Of a stretch of DNA of 64,000 nt, positions 1 to 9,599 are shown in pieces; positions within the stretch are counted from its first letter, which is position 1; every line of letters begins with the position of its first letter. Source of the stretch: Sacculina carcini (Eukaryota; Arthropoda; Thecostraca; Sacculinidae); the NCBI GenBank assembly GCA_916048095.2, contig OU696578.1:5445826-5509825 (forward strand), given 5' to 3'. A program made the position numbers and the translations under genes. Under the pieces are notes generated by a model. It saw only the letters and a list, made by a program, of their open reading frames with translations, was not told the origin of the DNA and did no database searches.

Positions 1-549
1 CTGAAGTTTATTTCTCGAGGTACCTTTCGGCTATCACTAGCCATCGTCAGGAGAAGTAGATATAACACAATACAATACACAGCAAAATACACAATATCAA
101 ACAGTACAGGATAAACGGTGTTTATAAACGAGGTGGACAATATATCACTCATGTGCCAATGTGACACCTACATAATGAAACCTATGCGGCAAACGGTTGT
201 TACAAAATTAGCACCTATGTGCCAAGGTCGATTGGTGTCGCATGGATGGGAGAGCGACATCTGGCTGTTGCTGAATGTTAATTTCACATTTATATTAATT
301 AATAAATACAGCTTCAATTATTTTGAGCCTACGGATGTCATTTTCCCTGTAAATGATTTCGGTTTTCTCATCATAGTCTTTCGGTCCAATTTCATTTGAT
401 GCTGCTGGCGGTAGTGCCTGGCAATGGCTCCGTCTTGAAGCTGTACTGTTTGATATTGTGTATTTTGCTGTGTATTGTATTGTGTTATATCTACTTCTCC
501 TGACGATGGCTAGTGATAGCCGAAAAGTACCTCGAGGAATAAACTTCAG
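1..549. repeat. Inverted-repeat unit, 107-nt arms, hammerhead-like core in each arm
   Basis: Positions 1-107 are the near-perfect, ungapped reverse complement of 443-549 (paired coordinates sum to 550), separated by about 335 nt. Each arm holds a CTGACGA box, a perfect 5-bp stem (GGCTA/TAGCC, loop GTGA) and a GAAA box, at 500-525 on plus and 25-50 on minus. This resembles the core of a hammerhead ribozyme, as known in Penelope-like retroelement pseudo-LTRs. Stems I and III were not convincingly found and no reverse transcriptase sits between the arms, so the ribozyme reading is only a hypothesis. The unit may continue left of the window. Confidence 0.5.
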
Positions 550-689
550 TGAACAACTGAGTGTGTTGTCTCCTGAACACAGAAAAATCGTACGAAGCAT
601 AGAGAAGCTATCGTACCAGCACAACAGTGTCCAGATTGCTGTTGTTGATTGCTGAAAAAGAATGATCGATGAGTGAATGTTGGAAAACA

Positions 690-935
690 CGTGAAGGATT
701 AAAATGAATATGATTTGACGGCGGCAAGGAATCACAAGATGAATCAGAAGTGGATGAGGATATCGTTTTGAAGGGATAATAGTAAGGTTTCCATGGAATG
801 CCGAACAATAAATCTGGACTGGAGAGTGTCAAGAGCCGAAAATGGGCGGAGTTTCTTAAGAATGGCTGTTTCCAGAAGTTTAGAGGATAGACATAAGCGA
901 AATAGGACGGTAACTGCCCGGTAAATCAGGAACAT
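690..935 (-). pseudogene. LINE reverse-transcriptase fragment, degenerate
   Basis: On the minus strand a short stretch reads like the N-terminal RT region of the CR1/L2-like LINEs elsewhere in this window. It has a SSKLLE motif, then LDTLQS and a HSMETLLLSL motif that corresponds to HQSGFRPGHSTES in the full copies. Frameshifts and stops break it on both sides. It is a short dead fragment with no endonuclease or 3' end visible. Confidence 0.5.
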
Positions 936-950
936 TTGAACACTTACACG

Positions 951-1517
951 TTTGAGTTTGATTTCAGCTTTTTTATTCTCCCGGTGAAATTTTAATTGAC
1001 CTAAGCTGGTGTTATAGGCTTACATTAGTGGAGTCGGGACATTTTTTGACTGGAATCTACTAAACACTCCAGTATTTTATCAACAAATAATACTAAATAT
1101 CAACAACAACAACAACAACAACAACAACAAATATCAAAGAATTAACCGGTAATACCACCTTCGCTAAGCACTTAGCAAGCAGAATATAGATGCGTATTAT
1201 TAGTAGTACACAAAGTAAAACGTTTGCACACACAAGCGATTAGAGAAGTACACAGAAATGCGAACAGACAATCACATAGAAAAGCAATTTACATTGTGCA
1301 TTGCTTACATATTTGGCGCGTAAATCACGTGAAATACTTTCAAGGCTGTACAACTCCAATTATTTTATATATTGAAACATTCTCATGAGACGGGATCTGA
1401 AATATATTTCCGCAAAAGCATATCAAAAGATTCATAGAAATCAATCTTGCGGCATTGCATAACTTTGCTTCGATCATGGTTCAGTTATTGTTATATTTCC
1501 ACAATTAACACTAGAAG
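951..1517. other. Unassigned AT-rich DNA with (CAA)n microsatellite
   Basis: No coding signal was recognised. A ten-unit CAA run lies at about 1101-1130. CAA/GTT runs are the usual 3' tail of LINEs in this window, but the LINE 3'-end motif (the gcgctatac-like box) is not seen next to it. Confidence 0.5.
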
Positions 1518-1521
1518 GACC

Positions 1522-1711
1522 TGTAGCCGATGCGCCACACTCAGTGCATTTTATCTTTATTTTATTGTCATTGCTATTATTATGTATTCATTTGATCATC
1601 ACATTATATCGCATTATCATGTTATATATAATTATGTATGTGCTCGATCTGCTACATGTTAAAATGTTTATTATGCATCGGTGGCGCAAGCAATACACAC
1701 ACGAGTCTTAC
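1522..1711 (+). repeat. 5' LTR of Ty3/gypsy element 1, first piece
   Basis: It matches 12818-13007 base for base apart from about three substitutions. The copy stops at the TTAC where the LINE inserted and resumes at 8728. Confidence 0.95.
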
Positions 1712-1741
1712 GATGTGTTACACGAGTGTGTAACACATCGT
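1710..1741. repeat. Perfect 14-bp hairpin at the 5' junction of LINE A
   Basis: 1710-1723 is the exact reverse complement of 1728-1741, with the 4-nt loop GAGT. It sits at the boundary between the interrupted LTR and LINE ORF1, where homology to LINE B starts. It may be a snap-back product made when reverse transcription ended and the 5' end was joined. Confidence 0.85.
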
Positions 1742-2826
1742 CCGGCGACTCGGCCAGGTGGATTGTATGTTCGCTTTGTTCCACCTGGGCGCACATCAAA
1801 TGCGCATCCTTGAGTGGCGTTAAAGCGGACCACATACGGCAGGTCAATTGGGTCTGCACACCGTGCCTATCCAAGGCTAAGCTGGCGCTTCAGATCCAGG
1901 AGGATGTGTCTCGCATGCGGGAGCGGCTTGATGCCGTTGAGTCGACGCTCTGCTCGATTGGTGGGAAGCAACAGCAGTTGACTTCTGATGTTGTGGCTGC
2001 TCCGGCAAAGAGGCCCACTTATGCTGTCGTCCTACAATCTCGAGGCAAATCACCGCTGCGTCCCAAGATGATCGCGCCGTTGCTTCGCGATGTCCCAGTT
2101 GAGTCGTCCAGACAATCTGCGAAGGGTGGGCTAATCATCAGATGCGCCTCTTCCCACGATGCCGAGCGAGCGCTGAACTGTGTGCGGTCAGCTGATCCCC
2201 AGATTGATGCTCACTGTACCAAAGCGGCATCTCTCAGACCTAAGGTCACACTCGCCAACGTGCCACTGGATCTCGAGCCGGACTCGTTCATTGAGCTTAT
2301 TCGCCGAAAAAACCCTGTTCTGGGCGCTCTACATGATAGCGCTGTGAAACTGCTCTTTTTCACCCGAATTCGGAACGACACTCGCCATGCTGTCCTTTCG
2401 ATAACACCCTCCGCCAGAGCGGCCATCCGGTCTGTGGGTGACCGGCTTTTCGTGGAACTGCGTACTTGCCCAGTTTACGACCGCTACTGGGTCTCCCGCT
2501 GCGCACGTTGTGCGGGGCTTGGCCACAGTGAAGCGAGGTGCTTGCGGGCCGAAACGTGTGGCAACTGTGCAGGACCCCATCGTTCCTCTCAATGTGACCG
2601 TTCACTCCCGGATAAGTGCAACAACTGTGCTTCCTCCTCTCGCCCACACGCTCATTCTGCTTTCCTATCTTCATGCCCTTCGTTCATCTCAGTTCGCAAC
2701 TCAATTCGTCATCGCACTGCTACATCTGATGATCTTTTGCCTCAACCCTCTTCCCTCTCCTCTCCTGCCGCTCCAGCCTCATCGTCTCTTCCGTCTTCCT
2801 CTCAACATCTCTCTTCTCGGGCCTGA
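1739..2826 (+). CDS. LINE A ORF1, PHD finger plus zinc knuckles (5'-truncated)
   Basis: Encodes the nucleic-acid-binding ORF1 protein of a CR1/L2-like LINE, which packages element RNA into the retrotransposition particle (family knowledge). The N-terminus carries most of a PHD-like Cys/His finger: C-x2-C before WAHIKC, then CTPC. A helical stretch with RERLDAVEST follows, then a central domain, then CCHC-type knuckles (CARCAGLGHSEARC, CGNCAGPHRSSQC, CNNCASSSRPH) and a Ser/Pro-rich tail ending at TGA 2824-2826. The first Cys pair of the PHD finger seen in the 24.6-25.7 kb copy is altered at the truncated 5' end, so the native start is missing. ORF2 follows immediately in another frame. Confidence 0.85.
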
Positions 2827-2829
2827 CTA

Positions 2830-4182
2830 CTTCCTCCAACATCATCCTTCTCTGATTCTCTCCCCTGTGATAACTCTTCCTCAGCTCTCCCTCCGCCCCC
2901 AGTTCTAGTACAATCCAATCAACACTCTCCAGCATCTCTCTCTGTCGGACTCCTCAATATTCGATCCTGCCGCCACAAAACAACTTATCTGTCCCATCTG
3001 GTCTCCTTCCATCTCTTATCCATTATATGCCTTGTCGAAACTTGGTTGCTGGACACCGATCTTCCATCCTTTCTATCTAACATACCCTCCGATTTTTCCT
3101 TCATCCATAAGGCCAGAACTGATCCTAAATCCCCTGGAGGTGGAGTGGGCTGTATGTTTTCTAAGTCTCTTCCTATTTCTCTTCTACCTGATCCTATTCC
3201 TCCCCCTTCTTCCTTTGAGTTCATTTCTCTTTGCCTTTCGTCGTACCTATCCTATCCTAAATTTTGTATTCTTATTGTTTATCGACATAATCATCCTTGC
3301 ACTACTTCATCTTTTTTCTCTGAATTCTCCTCTCTTATTGAAGCTATTGAATCTTCCTTCTCTAGTTGTTATCTTGTCCTCGGCGATTTTAATTTCTGGG
3401 TCGAATGTCCTGCTATTTCCTCATATTCCTCGAATTTTATCTCTCTTTTTGATTCTCATGGTCTTGTATCTCCTGTTTCTTCTCCCACACACATTTCGGG
3501 CCACACTCTTGATTTAGTTCTTTTCCCTTCTCCTGTTCTCTCTACTGATTCTCCTCCTTCCGAAGTTTTTGTTCTTCCCCCCGACTCTTCCTTCTCTGAC
3601 CATAGTCTCATTCTTACATCACTTCCTGCCTCCGGACCTCCTAATTCAATGCCTTCCCCTACCTTTTCTCGCAACTACAAATTTTTTTACCCTTCTCTCT
3701 TTCAGACCCTTCTTGCAAATTCCTTTCCTCTACATATTCTTTACTCTCTTCCTCCCTCCGATATTTATCCTCTCCTCTTTTCTACTCTATCCCTCACTAA
3801 CAACCATTTGTTCCCTCTGACTCTCCGTTCTTCTCGTCCTCGTTCGTCTCCTTGGAATAATCCTAACCTTGATCGTCTGAAACGTCGTTCTAGGGCGTTG
3901 GAGCGTACCTGGCGACGCACTCGCCTCTCTTGTGACTGGTCTACTTTTTGCTCTGCTCGCTCATTATATATTTCTTCTCTAGCATCCTCCAAGCAAGCTT
4001 ATTACTTGTCTCGACTTTCTTCTCTTTCTCGATCTCCTAAAGCTCTCTGGAACACACTCAACTCCCTTTCTGGCCTTCGCTCGCCCTCAGCTGTTTCCTC
4101 TCTAACCGCCAACGAGCTTTCCTCCTATTTCACAAGCAAAATCATTTCCGCCCAATCTAGAATTCCTTCTTCTGCTTTCCTC
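2830..4182 (+). CDS. LINE A ORF2, N-terminal part: APE-type endonuclease
   Basis: First half of the ORF2 polyprotein that nicks target DNA and primes reverse transcription. Motifs in order are LLNIRS, ETWLLD, IVYRHNHP, GDFNFW and SDHSLIL, the hallmark residues of apurinic-type LINE endonucleases. The frame is open from just after the ORF1 stop with no clear ATG before the endonuclease, so the translation start is unknown and the left coordinate is approximate. The frame is broken at 4182 by the TTAGG palindrome and resumes at 6921; joining across one TCCTC copy keeps the frame and matches the homologous region of LINE B. The linker before the RT is rich in Ser, Leu and Pro. Confidence 0.88.
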
Positions 4183-4213
4183 AGTAGAAGAGTTCACCAC
4201 TTTGTCACATTTT

Positions 4214-4520
4214 AACCTAACTTTTTTGTGTATACCTAACCTAACCTAACCTAACCTAACCTAACCTAACCTAACTTTTTTTAGTTTTTTTTAACCTAAC
4301 CTAACTTTTTTAGTTTTTTTTTTTAACCTAACCTAACCTAACCTAACCTAACTTTTTTTTTTAACCTAACCTAACTTTTTTTTTTAACCTAACCTAACTT
4401 TTTTTAGTTTTTTTTTTAACCTAACCTAACTTTTTTATAGTTTTTTTTAACCTAACCTAACCTAACTTTTTTTTTAACCTAACCTAACTTTTTTTTTTTA
4501 ACCTAACCCAACTTTTTTTT
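4214..4520. repeat. Telomere-type (CCTAA)n array, left arm
   Basis: Runs of CCTAA (TTAGG on the other strand) occur in blocks of two to eight units separated by T-rich spacers; the longest uninterrupted run is at about 4226-4256. TTAGG is the canonical arthropod telomere repeat. It degrades inward into CCCAACCC-like variants. Confidence 0.92.
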
Positions 4521-4559
4521 CTTTATTCTATTCCTAACCCGACCCAACCCAACTTTTAG

Positions 4560-4960
4560 TTTTATTTCTTATTCTTCCTTTCTTATTATATTTATTCTTT
4601 ATTCTATGCTCAACCTAACTTTTTTTTCTTTATTCTATACCCAGCCCGACCCAATCCAACTTTTATTTTCATTTCTTATTCTTCCTTTCTTATTATATTT
4701 ATTCTTTATTCTATGCTCAACCTAACTTTTTTTCTTTATTCTATACCCAGCCCGACCCAATCCAACTTTTATTTTCATTTCTTATTCTTCCTTTCTTATT
4801 ATATTTACTCTTTATTCTATGCCCAACTTTTATTTTTTATTTCCTATTCTTCCTTTCTTATTATATTTATTCTTTATTCTATGCTCAACTTTTATTTTTT
4901 ATTTCCTATTCTTCCTTTCTTATTATATTTATTCTTTATTCTATGCCCAACTTTTATTTT
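4560..4960. repeat. Degenerate tandem array (about 60-100-bp units), left arm
   Basis: Repeated blocks combine a TTCTTATTCTTCC-like stretch, a TATATTTATTCTTTATTCTATG stretch split by variants, and a CCAACTTTTATT stretch, at least five times. The mirror copy lies at about 6138-6538. Reading frames over this array are hydrophobic low-complexity and are not genes. Confidence 0.8.
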
Positions 4961-6574
4961 TTTCCTTTATTTCTATTTTATGTCACGATACTCATTATAT
5001 CGGGATCGCCAAGTCGATGTTTGGCAGAGACGTGAATATAATAATTTTCAATCATACTTGAAATATATATAAAAAACGGTTTGACTAAATCGGTCGCAAA
5101 CACAATGTTCCAATATGACGATGAATCACTCGCCACGTTTATATAAAGTGTCTGGTTTATGTCAAATACTGCGGTAAGGATTAAAATGCCAGATGAATTC
5201 ATTGGCGTCAAGCCAAGGATGAATATTTTGAATATATTTACCTGATACACAGGTATGGGATTAAAACATTTGCCGGTAACAAAGACCAAATTTACACACA
5301 ATTTATGTAAATGTAGCCGAAACGAATGCTTGTGAATCACTAGCTACGTTTATATAACGTGTCTGGTTTATGTCAAACACTGACTAAATCGGATTAAAAC
5401 GCTATTCGACTGTGTCGGAATTGATACAAAAATGACTTGCAACGAAATGACCTTTGTGTATTTTCACTTGATACACAATTATGGCAAATATACAAGTGGA
5501 AATCATGTAGAATCATATTGACGACACGATTCAACAAACATTTGTGTTCACGATGTGTTCGTTGAATCGTGTCGTCAATATGATTCTACATGATTTCCAC
5601 TTGTATATTTGCCATAATTGTGTATCAAGTGAAAATACACAAAGGTCATTTCGTTGCAAGTCATTTTTGTATCAATTCCGACACAGTCGAATAGCGTTTT
5701 AATCCGATTTAGTCAGTGTTTGACATAAACCAGACACGTTATATAAACGTAGCTAGTGATTCACAAGCATTCGTTTCGGCTACATTTACATAAATTGTGT
5801 GTAAATTTGGTCTTTGTTACCGGCAAATGTTTTAATCCCATACCTGTGTATCAGGTAAATATATTCAAAATATTCATCCTTGGCTTGACGCCAATGAATT
5901 CATCTGGCATTTTAATCCTTACCGCAGTATTTGACATAAACCAGACACTTTATATAAACGTGGCGAGTGATTCATCGTCATATTGGAACATTGTGTTTGC
6001 GACCGATTTAGTCAAACCGTTTTTTATATATATTTCAAGTATGATTGAAAATTATTATATTCACGTCTCTGCCAAACATCGACTTGGCGATCCCGATATA
6101 ATGAGTATCGTGACATAAAATAGAAATAAAGGAAAAAAATAAAAGTTGGGCATAGAATAAAGAATAAATATAATAAGAAAGGAAGAATAGGAAATAAAAA
6201 ATAAAAGTTGAGCATAGAATAAAGAATAAATATAATAAGAAAGGAAGAATAGGAAATAAAAAATAAAAGTTGGGCATAGAATAAAGAGTAAATATAATAA
6301 GAAAGGAAGAATAAGAAATGAAAATAAAAGTTGGATTGGGTCGGGCTGGGTATAGAATAAAGAAAAAAAGTTAGGTTGAGCATAGAATAAAGAATAAATA
6401 TAATAAGAAAGGAAGAATAAGAAATGAAAATAAAAGTTGGATTGGGTCGGGCTGGGTATAGAATAAAGAAAAAAAAGTTAGGTTGAGCATAGAATAAAGA
6501 ATAAATATAATAAGAAAGGAAGAATAAGAAATAAAACTAAAAGTTGGGTTGGGTCGGGTTAGGAATAGAATAAA

Positions 6575-6885
6575 GAAAAAAAAGTTGGGTTAGGTTAAAA
6601 AAAAAAAGTTAGGTTAGGTTAAAAAAAAAGTTAGGTTAGGTTAGGTTAAAAAAAAACTATAAAAAAGTTAGGTTAGGTTAAAAAAAAAACTAAAAAAAGT
6701 TAGGTTAGGTTAAAAAAAGAAGTTAGGTTAGGTTAAAAAAAAAAAGTTAGGTTAGGTTAGGTTAGGTTAGGTTAAAAAAAAAAACTAAAAAAGTTAGGTT
6801 AGGTTAAAAAAAACTAAAAAAAGTTAGGTTAGGTTAGGTTAGGTTAGGTTAGGTTAGGTTAGGTATACACAAAAAAGTTAGGTTA
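6575..6885. repeat. Telomere-type (TTAGG)n array, right arm
   Basis: Mirror image of the left-arm array: blocks of TTAGG separated by A-rich spacers, the longest run at about 6825-6862. Poly-A/T spacer lengths differ slightly from the left arm, which explains a 2-nt offset between inner and outer pairing registers. Confidence 0.92.
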
Positions 6886-6920
6886 AAATGTGACAAAGTG
6901 GTGAACTCTTCTACTTCCTC

Positions 6921-8507
6921 GTCACACATACCACCTCCCTATGCAAATTCTCATCCTTTTCTCATCTTGAAATTTCTGACTTCTTATCTCTTCTCTTCTC
7001 CCGTAAATTTCTCTCGTCTCCTCCTGATCCGATTAACTTCAGTATAATTGCTCCTGCTATCGACACCCTGACTCCTTATTTACTCCATCTTATTAACTCC
7101 TCCTTCTTACATGGAAATTTTCTTGCTGATAAGCACGCCTATGTTCGCCCTATCCTCAAGAAACCCTCGCTTGAACCTTCCTTATGCTGTAACTACCGTC
7201 CTATATCCCTCCTTAGTTTTTCCTCCAAACTCCTGGAATCTGCCATCTTTTCTCAGTTATCTCCTTTCATTTGTAACGTCCTTGACATTCACCAATCCGG
7301 ATTTCGTCCTTCTCATAGTACTGAATCTGTCCTCATCTCGGTCACTGAAGGTATTTTGTCGTCATTCTCCTTTCGAAAATCCATTATCCTTGTCCTTCTT
7401 GACTTAAGCTCAGCATTTGATCTTGTAGATCATGAAATTATCATTAAAGACCTTTCTCACATTGGTGTTTCTGATTCCGCGCTCTCCTTGCTTCGCTCCT
7501 ATTTGCATAATCGATCTTACTCTGTCCAGTTCAACTCTTCCGTCTCTAATTCGATCCCACTTACCTCTGGTGTACCTCAAGGGTCTATCCTTGGTCCTCT
7601 TCTTTTCAATCTTTATATGTCCTCTCTCTGCCCTATATTTCGACGCTGGTCTATCCCTTTTCACATATATGCTGATGACATCCAATTCTATATACCTTGT
7701 CCCTTTTCTGACCCTGCTCTTCTGTCTGGTATACTTTCTGATATATCTTCTTGGACCTCCTCCCGTCGACTTCTTCTGAATACTGATAAATCAGAATTTC
7801 TTGCTCTTGACACTCCTCGTTTGTCGCCTCCTCTTTTGCCTATATCTCTCTCTTCGTCTGTTAGAAACCTTGGCATTATCTTTGATTCCTCACTTTCCTT
7901 CTCTGCCAATATTCTTGCTACTGCTCGCATCTGTCGCCTTATACTCCGCTCTCTCTATCCTATCCGTTCATGCCTCGACCAGCCCTCTTCTATCAAGCTT
8001 GTTCAATCACTCATCTTTTCTAGACTGGATTACTGCAGCTCGCTCCACTTCAAGTGTCCTAAATCTTCCTTGAAAATTCTCCAGCGTGTGATGAACCAAT
8101 CCTGCCGTTTTGTTTTATATCCTGCCTTCTGCCGCCATACTTCTCCTTATCTCTTCAAGTTCCGCTGGCTTCCCATCAAATCTAGAATTCACTTCAAAAT
8201 TTGCTCCATAATCTTCAAACTGTTGCACTGTCCCACTAAACCTACGTATCTCTATGCCTTACTTTCTCTCTCTGAAACCCCCTCTTCTCGACATCCTGCC
8301 CCTTTAGCCTGCCCTCGCGCTTTAAATGAGTCCGCGTGGTCTTCCAAATCCTTCTCCTTTTTCGGTCCGCGTCTTTACAACTCTCTCCCCTCTCACATCA
8401 CGTCATCGTTTTCATATCGCTCATTTGCTGCTTCTCTTCGTAAATATCTTTTTTATCTATCCTTTGATCCCACCACTCACGCCTTGACTCCTTTCGCCTC
8501 CCTCTGA
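6921..8507 (+). CDS. LINE A ORF2, C-terminal part: reverse transcriptase
   Basis: Continuation of ORF2 after the palindrome. The frame is open from 6921. RT motifs in order are KKPSLEP, NYRPISLLSFSSKLLE, HQSGFRPSHSTES, LDLSSAFDLVDH, GVPQGSILGPLLFNLYMSSL and the catalytic YADDIQFY. SSVRNLGIIFDSSLSF, SRLDYCSSLHF and a C-terminal basic domain with SRIHFK follow, all typical of CR1/L2-type LINEs. It ends at TGA 8505-8507, followed by a 3' UTR of about 215 bp and a GTT tail. No frameshift or stop was seen in the RT, so apart from the palindrome and the 5' truncation the protein looks competent. Confidence 0.93.
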   Translation, partial: VTHTTSLCKFSSFSHLEISDFLSLLFSRKFLSSPPDPINFSIIAPAIDTLTPYLLHLINSSFLHGNFLADKHAYVRPILKKPSLEPSLCCNYRPISLLSFSSKLLESAIFSQLSPFICNVLDIHQSGFRPSHSTESVLISVTEGILSSFSFRKSIILVLLDLSSAFDLVDHEIIIKDLSHIGVSDSALSLLRSYLHNRSYSVQFNSSVSNSIPLTSGVPQGSILGPLLFNLYMSSLCPIFRRWSIPFHIYADDIQFYIPCPFSDPALLSGILSDISSWTSSRRLLLNTDKSEFLALDTPRLSPPLLPISLSSSVRNLGIIFDSSLSFSANILATARICRLILRSLYPIRSCLDQPSSIKLVQSLIFSRLDYCSSLHFKCPKSSLKILQRVMNQSCRFVLYPAFCRHTSPYLFKFRWLPIKSRIHFKICSIIFKLLHCPTKPTYLYALLSLSETPSSRHPAPLACPRALNESAWSSKSFSFFGPRLYNSLPSHITSSFSYRSFAASLRKYLFYLSFDPTTHALTPFASL

Positions 8508-8723
8508 TCTCTCTTATATGTAGTTGTTTGTTTGATTCTGCGTTTTCTCCTTGATTTAATCCGCGTTTTATTTTGTTGTTTTGTGATCGAGCTCTATATT
8601 ATTATCGTATGATCCCATGCTCGCATTGCCAGTTTATATTTCATGTTTATCTGTATAAGTACTCGTCTGCGCGCCTATGATGATGGGCGCTATACCAAAT
8701 ACACACTGTTGTTGTTGTTGTTG
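8508..8723 (+). other. LINE A 3' UTR and (GTT)5 tail
   Basis: It contains the box gatgggcgctataccaaata, which recurs in variant form at the 3' ends of other LINEs here (about 14860, 19290, 21160, 21375, 41500), followed by GTT repeats at 8709-8723. Such a box is probably the RT recognition site for target-primed reverse transcription (inference). Confidence 0.8.
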
Positions 8724-8727
8724 TTAC

Positions 8728-8792
8728 CGTACGCACGGGTTTTGATCGCTGAGGCCGTTTGCCATTATTTTACTTTTGTAGGCGTCCCTACA
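8728..8792 (+). repeat. 5' LTR of Ty3/gypsy element 1, second piece
   Basis: Identical by eye to 13008-13072, ending CCCTACA. Together with 1522-1711 it restores a 255-bp LTR. Confidence 0.95.
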
Positions 8793-8794
8793 AG

Positions 8795-8806
8795 TGGTGA
8801 CCCCGG
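8795..8806 (+). promoter_or_regulatory. Primer-binding site of Ty3/gypsy element 1
   Basis: Two bases after the 5' LTR the sequence TGGTGACCCCGG begins with the TGG expected of a site that pairs with a tRNA 3'-CCA end. Which tRNA is used cannot be told from here. Confidence 0.65.
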
Positions 8807-8860
8807 TATATTTCTTTTTTTGCCAATACTTTTCAGTCGTATTGCGGATTCGTATATAGT

Positions 8861-9595
8861 ATGCCTCGTAGTAATCACTCTCATTCCATGGGTTCGGTGA
8901 AGGTCGACCTCCCGGTTTTCGACCCACTGGATGTGGACACCTGGATCGCAATGTGCGATAATTTGATGGCCGATAGTGGCATAAAATGTCAGACCACCAT
9001 GTTTCGCAAAGTTTTGGCGATGCTACCGAGAACCAATTTCAGGATGGTCAAAGATCTTGCAACCCAGAACCCACTCGCTAGCAACTGCTACGATTTGCTC
9101 AAAGCCAGACTGCGAAAGCGACTAGAGCTCACTCCGGCTGAGAAACTACAGCGTCTGGAGAATCTTCCGCGACAACTGGGCTCTCGGAAACCGTCGGAAT
9201 TGTACGGCGACCTCGCGGCACTGTACCCCAACGACACAGAACACGAAATCATCCAAGAGGTGTTTCTGTGTCGAATGCCGTCAGACCTCCGACTGCTCTG
9301 TCGCGAGTGGCTGGTCTCCAACAATTTGCGGGACACTGCACTGCGCGCAGACGCTCACTACCAGCCAGCGGCGACCGTTTCGCTTGCGGCACAGGTGACC
9401 GGCGACGCATACACAGCCACAGAGACAGACGAGGAGCCTCTAGTGGCGGCCACGAGAAGTTTTCGCTCGCGCGCTCAGTCGACACCCAGACGACAACAGC
9501 AACCGAAAGACGAGCAGCCGGCAGCGCGGCGTTGTCTCGGCTCGTGCTCATTTACGTCCGACATGGCGGGAAACGGGCACTGCAGCCGGCGGTAA
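8861..9595 (+). CDS. Gag of Ty3/gypsy element 1
   Basis: Starts at ATG 8861, 69 nt after the LTR, and runs 244 codons. It opens with a short basic segment, then a retrotransposon-gag-like domain (FDPLDVDTW, MLPRTNF, LKARLRKRLELTPAEKLQRL, LGSRKPSELY, LFLCRMPSDLR-like), then an Arg/Gln-rich RNA-binding tail. Family members usually finish with a zinc knuckle; here only a Cys/His-poor remnant is seen after residue 230 and the frame ends early. The protease follows in another frame. Because a second shift in pol returns to the gag frame, the original element was probably one continuous gag-pol ORF damaged by two indels. Confidence 0.85.
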   Translation: MPRSNHSHSMGSVKVDLPVFDPLDVDTWIAMCDNLMADSGIKCQTTMFRKVLAMLPRTNFRMVKDLATQNPLASNCYDLLKARLRKRLELTPAEKLQRLENLPRQLGSRKPSELYGDLAALYPNDTEHEIIQEVFLCRMPSDLRLLCREWLVSNNLRDTALRADAHYQPAATVSLAAQVTGDAYTATETDEEPLVAATRSFRSRAQSTPRRQQQPKDEQPAARRCLGSCSFTSDMAGNGHCSRR

Positions 9596-9599
9596 TGGC

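Larger units (their letters stand above)
4183..6915. mobile_element. 2.73-kb near-perfect palindromic (foldback-like) element with TTAGG arrays
   Basis: The left arm from 4183 is the reverse complement of the right arm ending at 6915, centred near 5548. The only unpaired part is a core of about 10-25 nt. Ends read AGTAGAAGAGTTCACC and its complement, and TCCTC lies directly outside each (4178-4182, 6916-6920), as expected for a transposed unit. Outer arms hold (CCTAA)n blocks alternating with poly-T (left) or poly-A (right). Inner arms are AT-rich unique sequence. Reading frames in the two arms translate identically over at least 120 codons, so the arms are almost identical. No transposase is visible. 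Termini AG...CT and long inverted repeats recall Polinton-derived or foldback elements, but the TSD looks like 5 bp, not 6. Confidence 0.9.
1712..8723 (+). mobile_element. CR1/L2-like non-LTR retrotransposon (LINE A), itself interrupted by a palindrome
   Basis: The insertion in the 5' LTR is flanked by TTAC (1708-1711 and 8724-8727). It holds a 5'-truncated ORF1, an ORF2 with endonuclease and RT domains, a 3' UTR with the conserved gggcgctatacc box, and a (GTT)5 tail. Without the internal palindrome (4183-6915) the LINE is about 4.3 kb. ORF2 reads openly on both sides of the palindrome in matching frame, so the LINE was probably intact in ORF2 when the palindrome landed. Confidence 0.92.

Noticed and set aside
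2985..3224. Antisense frames across the LINE ORFs (also 22434-22658, 23949-24167, 9993-10292 and others)
   Set aside because: Shadows of the strongly biased Ser/Leu-rich retroelement frames.
4214..4520. A true chromosome end in the window
   Set aside because: The TTAGG arrays are interrupted by poly-T, mirrored, and flanked by a TSD inside a LINE, so they are internal and mobile.
4713..6383. Paired open frames of 80-120 codons in both palindrome arms
   Set aside because: They are mirror images over AT-rich tandem sequence, hydrophobic and low complexity, with no motif; they exist because the arms are identical.
1712..8723. Assembly artefact as the cause of the inverted duplication
   Set aside because: A palindromic read artefact would mirror flanking LINE sequence too; here only the unit between TSDs is mirrored and the LINE continues in frame. 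Long reads would settle it.
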